From assembly GCA_030248215.1 (NCBI GenBank), contig JASANG010001660.1, positions 1-64,000 on the forward strand: a stretch of 64,000 nucleotides of DNA, read 5' to 3'. Positions 12,783-22,560 of this stretch are shown here, in pieces (position 1 is the stretch's first letter; each line of letters begins with the position of its first letter). Source of the DNA: Enoplolaimus lenunculus. Taxonomy: Eukaryota > Nematoda > Enoplea > Enoplida > Thoracostomopsidae. The position numbers and the translations under genes are program-made. The notes under the pieces were generated by a model, which saw only the letters and a program-made list of their open reading frames with translations, did not search any database and was not told the DNA's origin.

Positions 12783-12987
12783 CTTCGACACACCTTATGA
12801 AATTAAGTCGAGTGGTGTTAAATGCATTACAATGAGACGATTGGTTAACGAGTTATAGATTTGGCGTATTATCAGCAATTTGGTATGACGCTAGACAAGT
12901 TACAGGACCATAAGTAACTCGTTAACCAACCATATTAGCGCGACAACTTCAACATAATTCGACTCAGCTTCGCAAGCTGCGTCGAAG
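12783..12987. mobile_element. Inverted-repeat MITE (about 205 bp), unclassified
   Basis: Ends are CTTCGACACACCTTATGAA and the inverted TTCGCAAGCTGCGTCGAAG. An AAGTCGAGTGGTGTT block at the left is matched in inverse near the right end. A second inverted pair lies inside: GATTGGTTAACGAGTTATAG against GTAACTCGTTAACCAACC. It sits just downstream of the last K2P exon found. Confidence 0.65.
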
Positions 12988-13080
12988 ACGAACGATCGTA
13001 ACTTGTTATAATTTTAATAAATTTTTTGGTCAAAACGGGGTACTGGAACCAAAAGAATCGAATTCTTCGAAAATTCAAAT

Positions 13081-13148
13081 TTGGGGGAAAAAAAAAAGGG
13101 GGGGGGAAGAAGGAAAAAAAAACAAAAAAAAAAAAAAAATAAAATAAA
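13081..13148. repeat. Low-complexity A/G tract
   Basis: A run of A's, then G's, then A-rich sequence, about 65 bp, immediately upstream of the 5.8S region. It may be a poly(A)-type tail of a retroposed segment on the plus strand or plain low-complexity DNA. Confidence 0.8.
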
Positions 13149-13283
13149 GGAATGCGATACCGATCCCTTCACCAAAATTTAAATCTGAGACTGATGCGGA
13201 CCCGCACCCGACACGGATACGGATTCACCCCCGCTTCTCCACCCACAGAGCAACGCAGCCAAACAATACCCTTCCACCGCCAC

Positions 13284-13420
13284 CACCTCTAAGCGGTGGA
13301 TCACTTGGCTCGTGGGTCGATGAAGAACGCAGCTAGCTGCGTGAATTAATGTGAATTGCAGACACATTGAACATCGACATTTCGAACGCACATTGCGGCA
13401 TCGGGATTTCTCGGTGCTTC
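13284..13420 (+). rRNA. 5.8S ribosomal RNA, orphan copy lacking the 3' end
   Basis: Hallmark 5.8S segments occur in order: AGCGGTGGATCACTTGGCTC, CGATGAAGAACGCAGC, AATGTGAATTGCAGACACAT, TTCGAACGCACATTGCGGC, and the 3' hairpin GCATCGGGA...TCTCGGTGC. The last 15-20 nt that normally pair with the start of 28S (ACGTCTG-type sequence) are missing. The sequence instead runs into DNA that recurs at 53275. The C-rich stretch 13185-13283 could be remnant ITS1. No 18S precedes it and no convincing 28S follows, so this is a stray rDNA piece and unlikely to make functional rRNA. The conserved core shows little decay, so the copy looks fairly recent. Confidence 0.85.
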
Positions 13421-13545
13421 GCCTACTCCGCGAAACCACATTAGCTGCAGACCGTCTCTCACATTTCTCAACTGGACCCGCTTTGTATTTCTAAGTTAAG
13501 CAATATCACATAGAACCCATCACGGAAATAGCCAGAATTTGCCAC
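13421..13545 (-). mobile_element. tRNA-derived SINE body, family S2, copy 1 (abuts 5.8S)
   Basis: It matches 53275-53430 over about 75 bp: GCGAAACC, then CTCACATTTC, then TCTAAGTT and AAGCA on the plus strand in the same order. At the other copy the minus-strand head has a good B box (GGTTCAAGCC); here that box is degraded (GGTTCTATG). The minus-strand 3' end of the SINE (TTTCGCGG) lies against the truncated 3' end of the 5.8S sequence. Confidence 0.55.
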
Positions 13546-13584
13546 AAAGCAACAATAGATACACAATTTGCGTATAATAGGAAG

Positions 13585-13770
13585 GATTATTTTTTTTTTT
13601 GATAGTTTTCTTCTCTTTTCTTTTTCTTTTTTTTTCTTTTCTATTTTTTTTTTTAGAGTGCCCGTTTTTTTCCGTTCTCTTCTCTTTTTTTCTTTTTTTT
13701 TTCACATATTTCTCCTTTCTACATTTTGCGTGGTTTTTTTATTTCTTGCTTCTTTTTTTTTTTATGTAAA
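13585..13770. repeat. Poly-pyrimidine (T/TTC) low-complexity tract
   Basis: About 185 bp of T runs interrupted by C and TTCTC. The Lys/Arg-only frame on the minus strand and the Phe/Ser frame on the plus strand come from this composition and are not genes. Confidence 0.9.
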
Positions 13771-14409
13771 ACAAAATGTTCGCACGGCCAACATTTCCTG
13801 CGCAAAGCCACGAAACTCGTCAAATGCACGAGTCCCGCAACAGAAAAGGAACAACTCCAAGCGTGATTGAAAGCCCACAGTTCGGTTGTAGACGGCCAAA
13901 AAGTTGGCCTATACGTAGACGGACTGGCGGAAGGCATCATCGAATCGCGACGCCACTACCGAATATTGTTTGTCCTTTTTTGTTTAAAGAATCCGATGTC
14001 TAAACGAACGAAACATGAATCTTAAACACAAACATAATTAAACAATGTTGCAATACTAAAGCGTCTCTGTTTGTTTTTTAAAGCTTTTGGCTAAAACAGT
14101 TTTTGGACTCAGTTTTCTGTTCAGTTACATAATATAAAATAAATTTTTGAAGTTCTACCCGCGCGTTTTAAATTTTGAGCTCGAACTCGCAAATATGGAC
14201 CAAAAACACTGCAGCGCATTTGAAAATTAAAACAAATACGTATACTACAATCTCTGTACGTACTTAATTTTAAAATGGTAATTGGTAAAAATTGAAATAT
14301 ATAAGGCAGATTCTTTATGGATGCAACAAAATTATATTACTCTCAAAACCTCACCAAAACAAATATAACAGTAACTCAAGCAGGCATTCACCATAAAATA
14401 GCTATGTAC

Positions 14410-15642
14410 CAGGGCACAACCAGATACCAGGGTGCAACCGGAGGTGAATAATACCGGAACCGGAGGTCAACAAAGCTTGCCGGAGCCGGGGCCGGAGGTG
14501 AAGCGAAATTAGGTAATAAAAATGATGGTTAATTAGTTAATTTTAGCCAATATATGCAATATGTTGTTAAGTTGTTTGATTTTACGCTAATTTTCTGCGA
14601 AACTTTGGAAATTCCTTCCTGACAAATGTGACAAAAGTAAAAAGAAACGTGCTAAACAGATAAATTTTGCAAAATATGCAAAATTTTACTACCGAAATTG
14701 CCAGAACCTCCGGCAAAAATTCTACCGGAGCCGGAGCCAGAGGTGGATTTTCTACTGGAGCCGGAGCTGGAGACACACCTCCGGTTGTACCCTGTCGGAT
14801 ACCAAAAATGGACTGAGTCGGAGCCGGATAAGCTAATATTCGGCCGAAGCCGTAGCCGGAGCCGGATAGTTAATTCGTGGTTTTATTTAATGTCATATTT
14901 CTTCATAGTTTGTACTCTGGTTTAGTAAACCATATCACTGTTTGAATATATTGTTTGAGCGCACTAATTAGGTTTTTTTTCGTAAATTAATTGCCTATCA
15001 CTCAAAAAATACAACGAGCACATACATTTCCATTTATTTTCGTGTGTATGCATGCAAGTCTAAGTACCTATCCCAACCTAATACTAAACCGGTAATGAAA
15101 TATCAGAACGTAACTCAAAATTCTTCCTTCCGTGGTCTATGTTATTCAAAGTGTTTCCGGGATAAAGCTTAACACTTTAACACCAACCTTATTCCGTTAT
15201 TCTATGTTTATGTAAGGTTGCGTTCAGTTGCAAAATTTGTTTGGCATGTCTTACTTTTAGTCTCGGGAATCCAGTTTTCCCAAGGTACCATAAAACAGAG
15301 GTGTAGCTTAGGATTAATGATTTTGTTTTCAATTAGACTTAATTTTGAGTTATTTTCACGTTGAAGTTTAGGTTTATAGGAAAAGTGGGCTCAGGATTAA
15401 GGTTAATATTTTCGTATTTGCTAAAAATGAACATGCAAGGTACGAAACTAAACCTTTGACAGGCCGTGTATATTATTCTACAAATATCTCACCTTCAACG
15501 AATTTTTAGTTGCAAAAAAGTCTTACTTCAATCACAACCATTTTTAAAATTTTAAACAAATATCCGACAAGAAAAAACACCGGAGCTGGAGCCAGATGCC
15601 GATTTTTTGCCGGAGCCGAAGCCGATATTCGCTTGCACCCTG
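14410..15642. mobile_element. hAT-like non-autonomous DNA transposon (outer copy of a nested pair)
   Basis: The element starts CAGGGCACAACC and ends CTTGCACCCTG, which are imperfect terminal inverted repeats. Exact 8-bp direct repeats CTATGTAC at 14402-14409 and 15643-15650 flank it, the target-site length typical of hAT transposons. Internal sequence near both ends is rich in CCGGAGCCGGA units. No transposase is encoded. A second copy of the same family (14428-14794) is inserted 18 bp from its left end, so this insertion is the older one. Confidence 0.85.
14428..14794. mobile_element. hAT-like MITE (GGAGG subfamily) nested inside an older copy
   Basis: The 367-bp element starts CAGGGTGCAACCGGAGGTG and ends CCTCCGGTTGTACCCTG. 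The flanks CCAGATAC (14420-14427) and TCGGATAC (14795-14802) agree at 6 of 8 positions, a decayed 8-bp duplication. It shares with 52900-53256 and 17328-17590 the core segments GCGAAATTAGG, GATGGTTAATTAGTTAATT and AAACAGATAAATTTTGCA. Confidence 0.85.
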
Positions 15643-15654
15643 CTATGTACCAAT

Positions 15655-15712
15655 CCAATATATACATATATGTATATATACAAATATATGTATATAAATA
15701 TATAAGTACAGC
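15655..15712. repeat. AT dinucleotide-rich microsatellite
   Basis: Runs of ATATAC, ATATGT and ATATAT units lie immediately to the right of the outer hAT-like element's target duplication. Confidence 0.85.
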
Positions 15713-15754
15713 TTAAACTGAACTGAGGCACATTTACAAGCACAGTGGTACATT

Positions 15755-17242
15755 GCCCGCAGGTGCGGGTTGGGTAAAGAATATCAGCGGAGGGTATACC
15801 CGCGGGTTAAAATTTGTATCACTCGGGTAAAAACTTAATTTTTACCAGCGGCAAACTTAAGTTGTAAGGTGCAAAACATACGATATTGCATGTTTTACTT
15901 CCGGTCAGTCGCTATCCGGTGCTTTATTTAGTTCGGTTTGAAACTTCGTTGATTTAATCTTTGTTGGTGGGGACAGCCGAGATAGCTTCGAGTATGTATT
16001 TTACTGGGTTGGCCGGGACAGCTGGGACAGCTTCGAGCGTGTGTTTTCGTTGAGTCGGTTGGGACAGCCGGGACAGCTTCGAGCTTGTGTTTTAGATGGG
16101 TAGGCCGGGATGCAGCCGCGACAGCTCTGAGCCAATTTTCTTGCTGGGTCGGGCGGAACAGCCGGGACAGCTTCGAGCGTGTGTTTTCGTTGGATCGGAC
16201 GGGACAGCCGGGACAGCTTCGATGCTTCGACGCTATCCCGCTATTTATGCCGGCCCAGCAAAAACATGGGCTTGAAGCTGTCCCAGCTGTTTCGATATAC
16301 CCAGCAAAGACATAGGTTCCAAGCTGTCCTGACCGACCCAGCAAAAACATAGATCGAGACTTGTTGGGATTTTGGGAAATTGGGATTTTGGGTGCAACCT
16401 TTTTTGCTCGGTAATTTGAGAAAGTAGAAAATTGGAAAATTCGGATATTACTTACCCGGGAAACTGGGATTTTGGGCACAGCCTTTTTCGCTCAGTATTT
16501 TGGGAAATTTGGGATTTTGTTAAATTGGGATATTACCCGGGAAATTGGGATTTTGGGAAATTGGGATATTACCCGGGAAAGTGCGATTTTGGGCGCAGTG
16601 TTTTTCGCTTAAGATTTCGGGAAATTGGGATTTTGGGAAATTTAGTTATTACCCGGGAAATTGCTGTTTTGGACGCAGCGTACTCGCTCGGGATTTTGGG
16701 AAATTAGAATATTATCCGTAATGAAACTTTGGGAAAATAAAACTTTGTTAACCTCTCACTTTATACGGGTCTGGTTAAATTGTCCGTTTGTACTAATTTG
16801 ACACTTGCTAACCATAATTTTATTTTACGTTGCTCATAAAGCTGTAAAGACAAAGTCAAAAAATTTTGCTCAAACAATGAATTGTTTTGTGTGGGAGTTT
16901 GAGGGACGACAGTCCCTTGAAAATGTAATGAAACAAAATGTTTTTTGTGTCAGTGTTCTATACATGGGGGTCAACGCTGTCGCGGATGTCCCAACAGACA
17001 AGCAAAAATACAAAAATATAGGTTCGAAGCTGTCAAGGCTGTCATGACCGACCCAGCAAAAATACGGGCTCGTAGCTGTCCCTGCTGTCCCGACACACCC
17101 AGAAAAAACATGTTTAAAGCTCTCCCGACCAACCCAGCAAAACAGACCTTTTTTGCGTGGGTATATCCGCGGGCAAAAAATTAATATTTGCGTGGGTAAA
17201 GCGCAGCTTCGGTAAAAAATCCTTACCCACATCCCACTCTGA
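15755..17242. mobile_element. Composite inverted-repeat element with minisatellite core
   Basis: The left end (GGTGCGGGTTGGGTAAAG, then GGGTATACCCGCGGGTTAAAA) and the right end (GTGGGTATATCCGCGGGCAAAAAATT, here split as GTGGGTATATCC and GCGGGCAAAAAA, then TACCCACATCCCACTC) are inverted relatives. Inside, 15970-16235 has 42-45 bp tandem units (GGGACAGCCGGGACAGCTTC followed by GAGCGTGTGTTTTCGTTGG). Then 16238-16350 and 17030-17145 hold the inverse form (CCCAGCAAAAACATRGG, GAAGCTGTCCC). A separate repeat (16370-16800) interrupts it. It is probably a foldback-type non-autonomous transposon hit by a second element. Confidence 0.65.
16370..16800 (+). repeat. Dispersed repeat R2 with GGGAAATTGGGATATTACCC units
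   Basis: Several tandem units of GGGAAATTGGGATATTACCC and GGAAATTGGGATTTTGGG are followed by a tail containing TTTGGGAAAATAAAACTTTG and AAATTGTCCGTTTGTAC. The same units and tail occur in reverse at 42955-43135, and the units alone at 42105-42185. The element lies inside the composite inverted-repeat element. Confidence 0.75.
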
Positions 17243-17327
17243 TTACAAGTAAAAACATAAACCGGATTATCAAGACGGATGCTTAACATAAAATGCATCC
17301 CAGCTATTTCAAATGTTACATTATTAC

Positions 17328-17590
17328 CAGGGTACAACCGGAGGTCTGCCTCCGGCTCCGGCTCCGGCCAAAAATCGGCCTCCGGCTCCGGCTGTTTGCC
17401 GGAGGTTCTGGCAATTTCGGTAGTAAAGTTTTGCGTAATTTTGCAAAATTTATCTGTTTAGCGCGTTTCGTTTCAGGAAAGAATTTTCGGAATTTCGCAG
17501 AAAATTAGCGTAAAACCCAACAACTTAACAACATATTACCGATATTATCTAAAATTAACTAATTACACCGTCACTGTTACTACGTTAATA
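17328..17590. mobile_element. hAT-like MITE (GGAGG subfamily), truncated copy in reverse orientation
   Basis: It starts CAGGGTACAACCGGAGGTC at 17328 and runs through CTCCGGCTCCGGC blocks, then core segments TTTTGCAAAATTTATCTGTTTAG and AAAATTAACTAATTA (each shared with the 14.4- and 52.9-kb copies in opposite sense). The expected second terminus is absent after about 17590, so no target duplication can be tested. Confidence 0.75.
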
Positions 17591-18080
17591 TCAGCGCGGG
17601 GCCAAGGTACGATTTTGTTGCTGGCTTTCAGACCGAATTTCTAACAAAAGTCGGTCCCGAATAAACACGAAAACCGGGCCCGTAGCCGATCGGGGGCAAG
17701 GAGGCTCAGACCCCTGTGGAAAAATTTTGCCCCCCCCTAGAGAATTTTCAACCTTGCTTGTAACTCATTGAAAACCCTTGAATGCCCCTCCTGAAAATTT
17801 TTTAGCCAAACCTAGCAACGTGAGCTGGCTACGGGCCTGACGCAAACTTGTTACGTCTCTTCCGGATTGCTAGCCGCAGGCACATGGCCACCAATTTCCT
17901 ATTGCTTACTATGATTAATTTGGTAAAGTAAACTTCTATCAAGTTTCAGTAGTAATAAATTATATTGTCTATTGTTCACGGTCACAATTATAACCAGTAA
18001 CGACAACACGTATCGGATTACGGAGTTTTAATATACAAATACACCATAATCCTCAGCAACCAAGTGATTTTTTGCTGTAA
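17591..18080. other. No gene seen; upstream region of the receptor-like gene
   Basis: A C-rich patch (17690-17745) is followed by AT-rich sequence. No feature was recognised except the presumed promoter/5' UTR of the gene that follows. Confidence 0.5.
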
Positions 18081-19367
18081 ATGAAATCAAACTTAACATT
18101 GAAATTAGGCCGAGATGGCATGGGACATTGGAAAACAACACTAGAACCGAAATGTTTCGCATTTTCGATGCTTGCAGTTAAATTAGCTGGTTACGCTATT
18201 CAGTCTAAAGTTTCATCTACGCTAATTTATGGGAATCCGGGAACGCAATTTGCAAATGCGTCAGGTTTATTTGCAGATATGCAATCAGGCAAAATTGATG
18301 TTACATTTGGATGCTTAACGGTATCACGTCTTAGACATGCGCATAACGCTTATATTATTATGTCTTGCCTACAACACGATTACGGTTTTTTGTTCAATCG
18401 GTTTGCGTTTCAAGAACTTAAGCGAGTAGAGCTATGGCAAATAATGCCGTGGTATATTTGGTTTGGTCACATATTAATAAATTTTGTTTATAATTCACAA
18501 TTGATCCGAGTATCGAAACACAATATTGCGTTTCAAATTTTTTGGGTTTTTGAAGTTTTCGTGATTTTTATTAACATTTTGTATTCGAATCATTTGTTCG
18601 ACAAACGACTTCATCTCGTTAAAGAACCGTTTTCGAAGCTTCAAAGCGCAGCCGCAGCAATGCAAACCGGACACTGGAAACTTGTCATCAGTTCAACAAT
18701 GTTTCATGGTTCGAGTCATTTGTACGCTGAAATTGTAGACGGCCGAAATTTCACTGCCGTCACTCAAAAGAAAAGTGTTCTGTCAAGAGATATTATGTCT
18801 TCGGTATACGCTGCAATTGATCAACATTCAAATTTATTTTCAATTTTCAACTACGATCTTGCGTTACGCCAAACTACTTCACTGAAAAATGTTGTTATTT
18901 CAAAAATTATTGATAAACCTGTACAATATTATGGTATGTTTTACCGTCCTCAATTTCACAATAGTCATGTTTCACGTATAGGCCATGCTGTTTTACATTT
19001 ATGCGAAACTGGGCACGGCCTGAAATTAATGCGGCTGAATAGGCTCGAAATGAGGAACTACGCCAAGGTGGAAGTTCTGCCAATGTTTTCCGGCATATCA
19101 CTGATTGAAATGGGAAGCGTAGTGCTTCTGATTGTTCCACTGACTTGTAACTTGTTGATATTATTAATAGAGAACATCGATCTGAACCGTACGTTTTTGT
19201 TTTCATTTCCTTAAATTTCAGCTGTTCAACGTTACCACGGCGAAACTCTTCTGCGTGCACCTGAATTTGCCCATGAATTGTTAGGCAAGATACATCGTGG
19301 TGATGGTGTTGAGCATTGCAAAGTAGGGCCCATATTCTCAGATGTGCATAGTATCTATCATCAGTGA
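18081..19367 (+). CDS. Divergent ionotropic glutamate receptor-like membrane protein (no large extracellular domain)
   Basis: Exon 1 is 18081-19188. A donor (CC/GTACGT) and acceptor (AAATTTCAG at 19213-19221) join it in frame to 19222-19367, giving about 417 residues. Residues 1-110 resemble the first half of a ligand-binding domain: LFADMQSGKIDVTFG at 64-77 followed by R83 matches the iGluR pattern of a binding lobe ending before the pore. Hydrophobic spans follow at about 118-140, 150-172 and 332-363, the usual M1, M3 and M4 spacing, with the second lobe (about 180-330) between M3 and M4. The SYTANLAAF motif of classical iGluRs is absent, so channel activity is uncertain. An in-frame TAA directly precedes the ATG, but no signal peptide is seen; an upstream exon spliced to an acceptor near 18107 is possible. 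A donor-like CA/GTGAGT overlaps the stop codon, so the tail could extend. Confidence 0.62.
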
Positions 19368-19885
19368 GTAATAGGTGTTCAAACTCACTAACTATTGCAG
19401 TTGCTGAACTCAAAATTGGGTACAGGAGTAGAGCAAATCATATGCGAAACATATGCTGAATTTTGAGCTTCACCCTTCACTGATTCGAAGTTAGAAAACC
19501 TATCGCCAACTGGTGATACGTGCTACACACACTTGAGAATACGGGTCGAGATATCACATTTATACTAAATGTTTCTGTTGTAAGAATGTATTTTTTTGCA
19601 AGTAACTCATGACACTTCTTAACTCAAGTATCTAATAAACCTTTAGTACTTTGTACATATATAGAATTCATTTCACGCGCACAAACATGTTAACAAGCGT
19701 TTCATGCCAGATAATAAGTTAAAGACAGAGGGCGTGCCGTATCGGAGTGCGGGCGCTTTTGAAACGAAAAAGTATTTGTTCATGCGTCATTTGAAAAAAC
19801 AACTGTTTGAATTCCGTTGTAGCAATATATACTGTGCTTGCAAAAAAACTAAGTCTACGCGAAATGCTGTAACAAACATTTAGGT

Positions 19886-20046
19886 GTACGAGAATTTCCC
19901 AAACCACAATTGCCCAAATCACTATTACCCAGACGCGACAATTGCCCGAACGACAATTACCCAAATGCCATAATTGCCCAAACGACAATTGTCTAAACGG
20001 GACAATTGCCCAAACCACAATTGCCCAAACGACAATTGTCCAACTC
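19886..20046. repeat. Minisatellite of AATTGCCCAAACGAC units
   Basis: About nine imperfect 15-20 bp units (AATTGCCCAAACGACAATTG and variants) occur in tandem. Because AATTG reads CAATT on the other strand, the units are partly self-complementary. Confidence 0.85.
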
Positions 20047-20867
20047 TTTTAAAAGCTGTTCAGTCTCTAACGATCGATCATAAATCAGCAGAAATATTTG
20101 TGAAGTGTCAAAATTGCTATAAGAGTACAATAAAAGCCGTCAATTTTGCAGCAAGTAAAAGTTGTTTCTACCTGAACCAGCGGTAATGTTAGTCGACGAA
20201 ATGTGTTTAGAGCAAGTTATATTGTTTGATTCAGATATCTGTTGATTTTTTTAGTTCCTTCGTAGGGACACTAGCCTTTTTATTTTGTTCATCTGCGTCT
20301 CATACTTCTTGTGCAGCTGGGTGTGCAAGTTTGCTGAGTTCGGGTTCTAAGACACTTCTGGATTGGAACGAAGATAAAGTTTTCTAAAGTAGTCGTGCCT
20401 TACTAGTTACAATATTCATCGAAAAATTTTAACTTTTCTTAATTTTGTTGAAGCTCCCGCCCCTCGCATATTTCGCACGCCACGAGCAGTTAGATATTAA
20501 TACAAAATTCATAGTACTGTCTACTGAAGCCATAGTAGCTTTAGTAACAGCAGCCAATTCGGGGGCCATAACACTTCTCTGAAAAAACAAGTTATTTGAC
20601 TGAAAGTCAATGTATTATGATCGCCGCTAACCTACCGTAATGCAGTAGTTTTCTCGTCGAAAAATATCTGTTTTGTCAGCTTATGCAAGGTTCACGTTAT
20701 GACTGGGGTAACCCGAATCCGTTTTGACCATGTTAATTCGACAGTAAAACATAAAATTTTGTGATCTGAATAGCGGTTATGTAGACAAAATGTGAACGTC
20801 ACATGACATGCAAATACCTGATCTCCAGTAAGCATCGTATTATCACATACCATGGGAGATTTGGCCA
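20046..20867. other. No gene seen
   Basis: AT-rich sequence with no supported exon or repeat. Confidence 0.5.
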
Positions 20868-21690
20868 ATGTTACTTTAAAGGCCGTCCCATTTTCCCGGG
20901 ACAGAAATGTACCAGGAGTACCCGTCCCATTTTCCCGGGACAGAAATGTACTAGGAGTACCCGTCCCATTTTCCCGGGACAGCAATGTACCAGGAGTACA
21001 TTCAAAAATATAATTGGTACAGCGGGACAGTTGGGACAGATGAGACAGTTCGACAGATGGGACAGCGGGACAGATGGGACAGATTGTACAGTTGGGACAT
21101 TTGGGACACTTGGGACAGTTGGGACAGATGGGACAGTTGGGACAAACGGGACGGATGGGACAGTTGGGACAGTTGGGAAACTTGAGACAGATGGGACAGT
21201 TGGGACAGAAGGGAAGATGTGACAGTTGGGACAAATGTGACAAATGGGACTGTTGGGACAGATGGGACAATTGGGACAGTCGGACAGTTGGGACAGTTGT
21301 GACAGTTGCGACAGATTGGACAGTTGGGACAGATGGGACAGTTGGGACAAATGGGACAGATGGGACAGTTAGGACAGTTCGGACAGTTGGGACAGATGGG
21401 ACAGTTATAGGACAGATGGAACAGTTGGGACAGTTGGGACAGTTGTGACAGATGGGACAGATGGGACAGATGGGACAGATGGGACACTTGGGACACTTGG
21501 GACAGATGGGACAGATGGGACAGTTGGGACAGCTGGACAGATGGGACAGTTGGGACACATGGGACAGGTGGGACAGATATATCCTACGGAAATATATCTG
21601 CCTGTGCATATGTAAAAAGGAGCGCAAAAGTGTGCACTTCGAGTATATTTGTGTCCCGGGAAATTGGGACGGCCTTTATAGTAACATGGG
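20868..21690. mobile_element. Inverted-repeat element carrying a 9-bp minisatellite
   Basis: The left end (ATGTTACTTTAAAGGCCGTC then CCATTTTCCCGGGACAG) and right end (GTGTCCCGGGAAATTGG then GACGGCCTTTATAGTAACAT) are inverted repeats of about 37 bp. Just inside the left end, a 40-bp unit containing CCCGTCCCATTTTCCCGGG is repeated three times. The core (about 21015-21575) is an array of about 60 GGGACAGTTG/GGGACAGAT units. A second copy of the right-end region (TGCACATGTAAA, then GGGACGGCCTTTAT) lies at 49735-49880, showing that the ends form a mobile family. Cys/Pro and Ser/Leu-rich frames through the array are artefacts. Confidence 0.75.
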
Positions 21691-22099
21691 TCGGAGATTT
21701 ATTCGAATATCATATGATATTACGCAGGACAATGTAAATGAAAAGTCAGATAATGTAGCTTTAAGTGATTTCCAATACTGAATTAGCTTCTATGTTTCTG
21801 CTTATGACAAAAATTTTGCCTATATATTCCTAAATAGAAATCAGTCAAACTTCAAATTATATAGTATCATGTGATATTCTCCAAGGACAATTCAAATTTT
21901 TTGAAACTACGGAAATGCCATAGGAAAATATCTTTAATTATAAAGGCTAGAAAGCTTTCGCACGAAATCATAAAGCGTGTTTTTACACTTTCCCAATAGT
22001 AATGGTTGAGACTTAAACTGAGACTTAAGCTCTGGATTTATAGTTCTTAGGCAAGCCTAAAGTTTATTCGAAAGTATATACAGGCAAGCATTGTCGTAA

Positions 22100-22560
22100 G
22101 GCAAAGTGTTGCGCTATACTTTACTGAGCCTGGATGGCGGCGCGCGGCGGCGTGCGGCAAAATTTATACCGGACCGCGCGCCGGCGTCCGGAGGCGTTTG
22201 GCGGCGTCCGGCGGCGCGCGGCGCGTATAGCACAACCCTTAGCCTACGAATAAAAGTGTAGAAAGTATTCAAACGCTCTTATAACAGTGATGTGTACCGA
22301 CCGGAAGTTCTCGACGGTCTGGTTCGACCGTATGTATCAGACGGTGGCTGATAGTTATGTTGTTTAAAATTATACCACTCTGGTTTCCATGGTTTTAAAA
22401 GGCAAACTTTCGATCACAGATCAAAGCAGCATATAAACCTGCAATTATAATTGGTCGATTTCCGATTCGGATGGGCGTTCCGTTAATGCCGGACCGGTTC
22501 GGTACAGCGTTATGCAGAGCGGTTCGCGGCTCATGGTCTGCATGCGGACCGCCCAGCTAT
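22100..22560. repeat. GC-rich patches with inverted short ends
   Basis: The 22103-22245 segment is strikingly GC-rich (GGCGGCGCGCGGCGGCG) in AT-rich surroundings. It is bracketed by GTTGCGCTATAC and the inverted GTATAGCACAAC. A related pair, TTGCGCTATAC and GTATAGCGC, occurs at 34990-35050. A second patch (about 22290-22550) has GACCGG/CCGGTTCGG units. These are probably small non-autonomous elements; the classification is open. Confidence 0.5.

Noticed and set aside
13470-13520. TTAAGCAATATCAC as the start of 28S rRNA downstream of the 5.8S copy
   Set aside because: Only a short resemblance to the 28S 5' end; the same stretch aligns better and longer with the SINE at 53.3 kb.
13520-13870. 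Lys/Arg-rich and Phe/Ser-rich frames
   Set aside because: They come from a poly-pyrimidine tract; composition, not coding, explains them.
20692-21627. Long minus- and plus-strand reading frames rich in Cys-Pro, Ser-Leu or Gly-Gln repeats
   Set aside because: All lie in the GGGACAG minisatellite, are open in several frames at once because the unit lacks stops, and have no splice or domain support.
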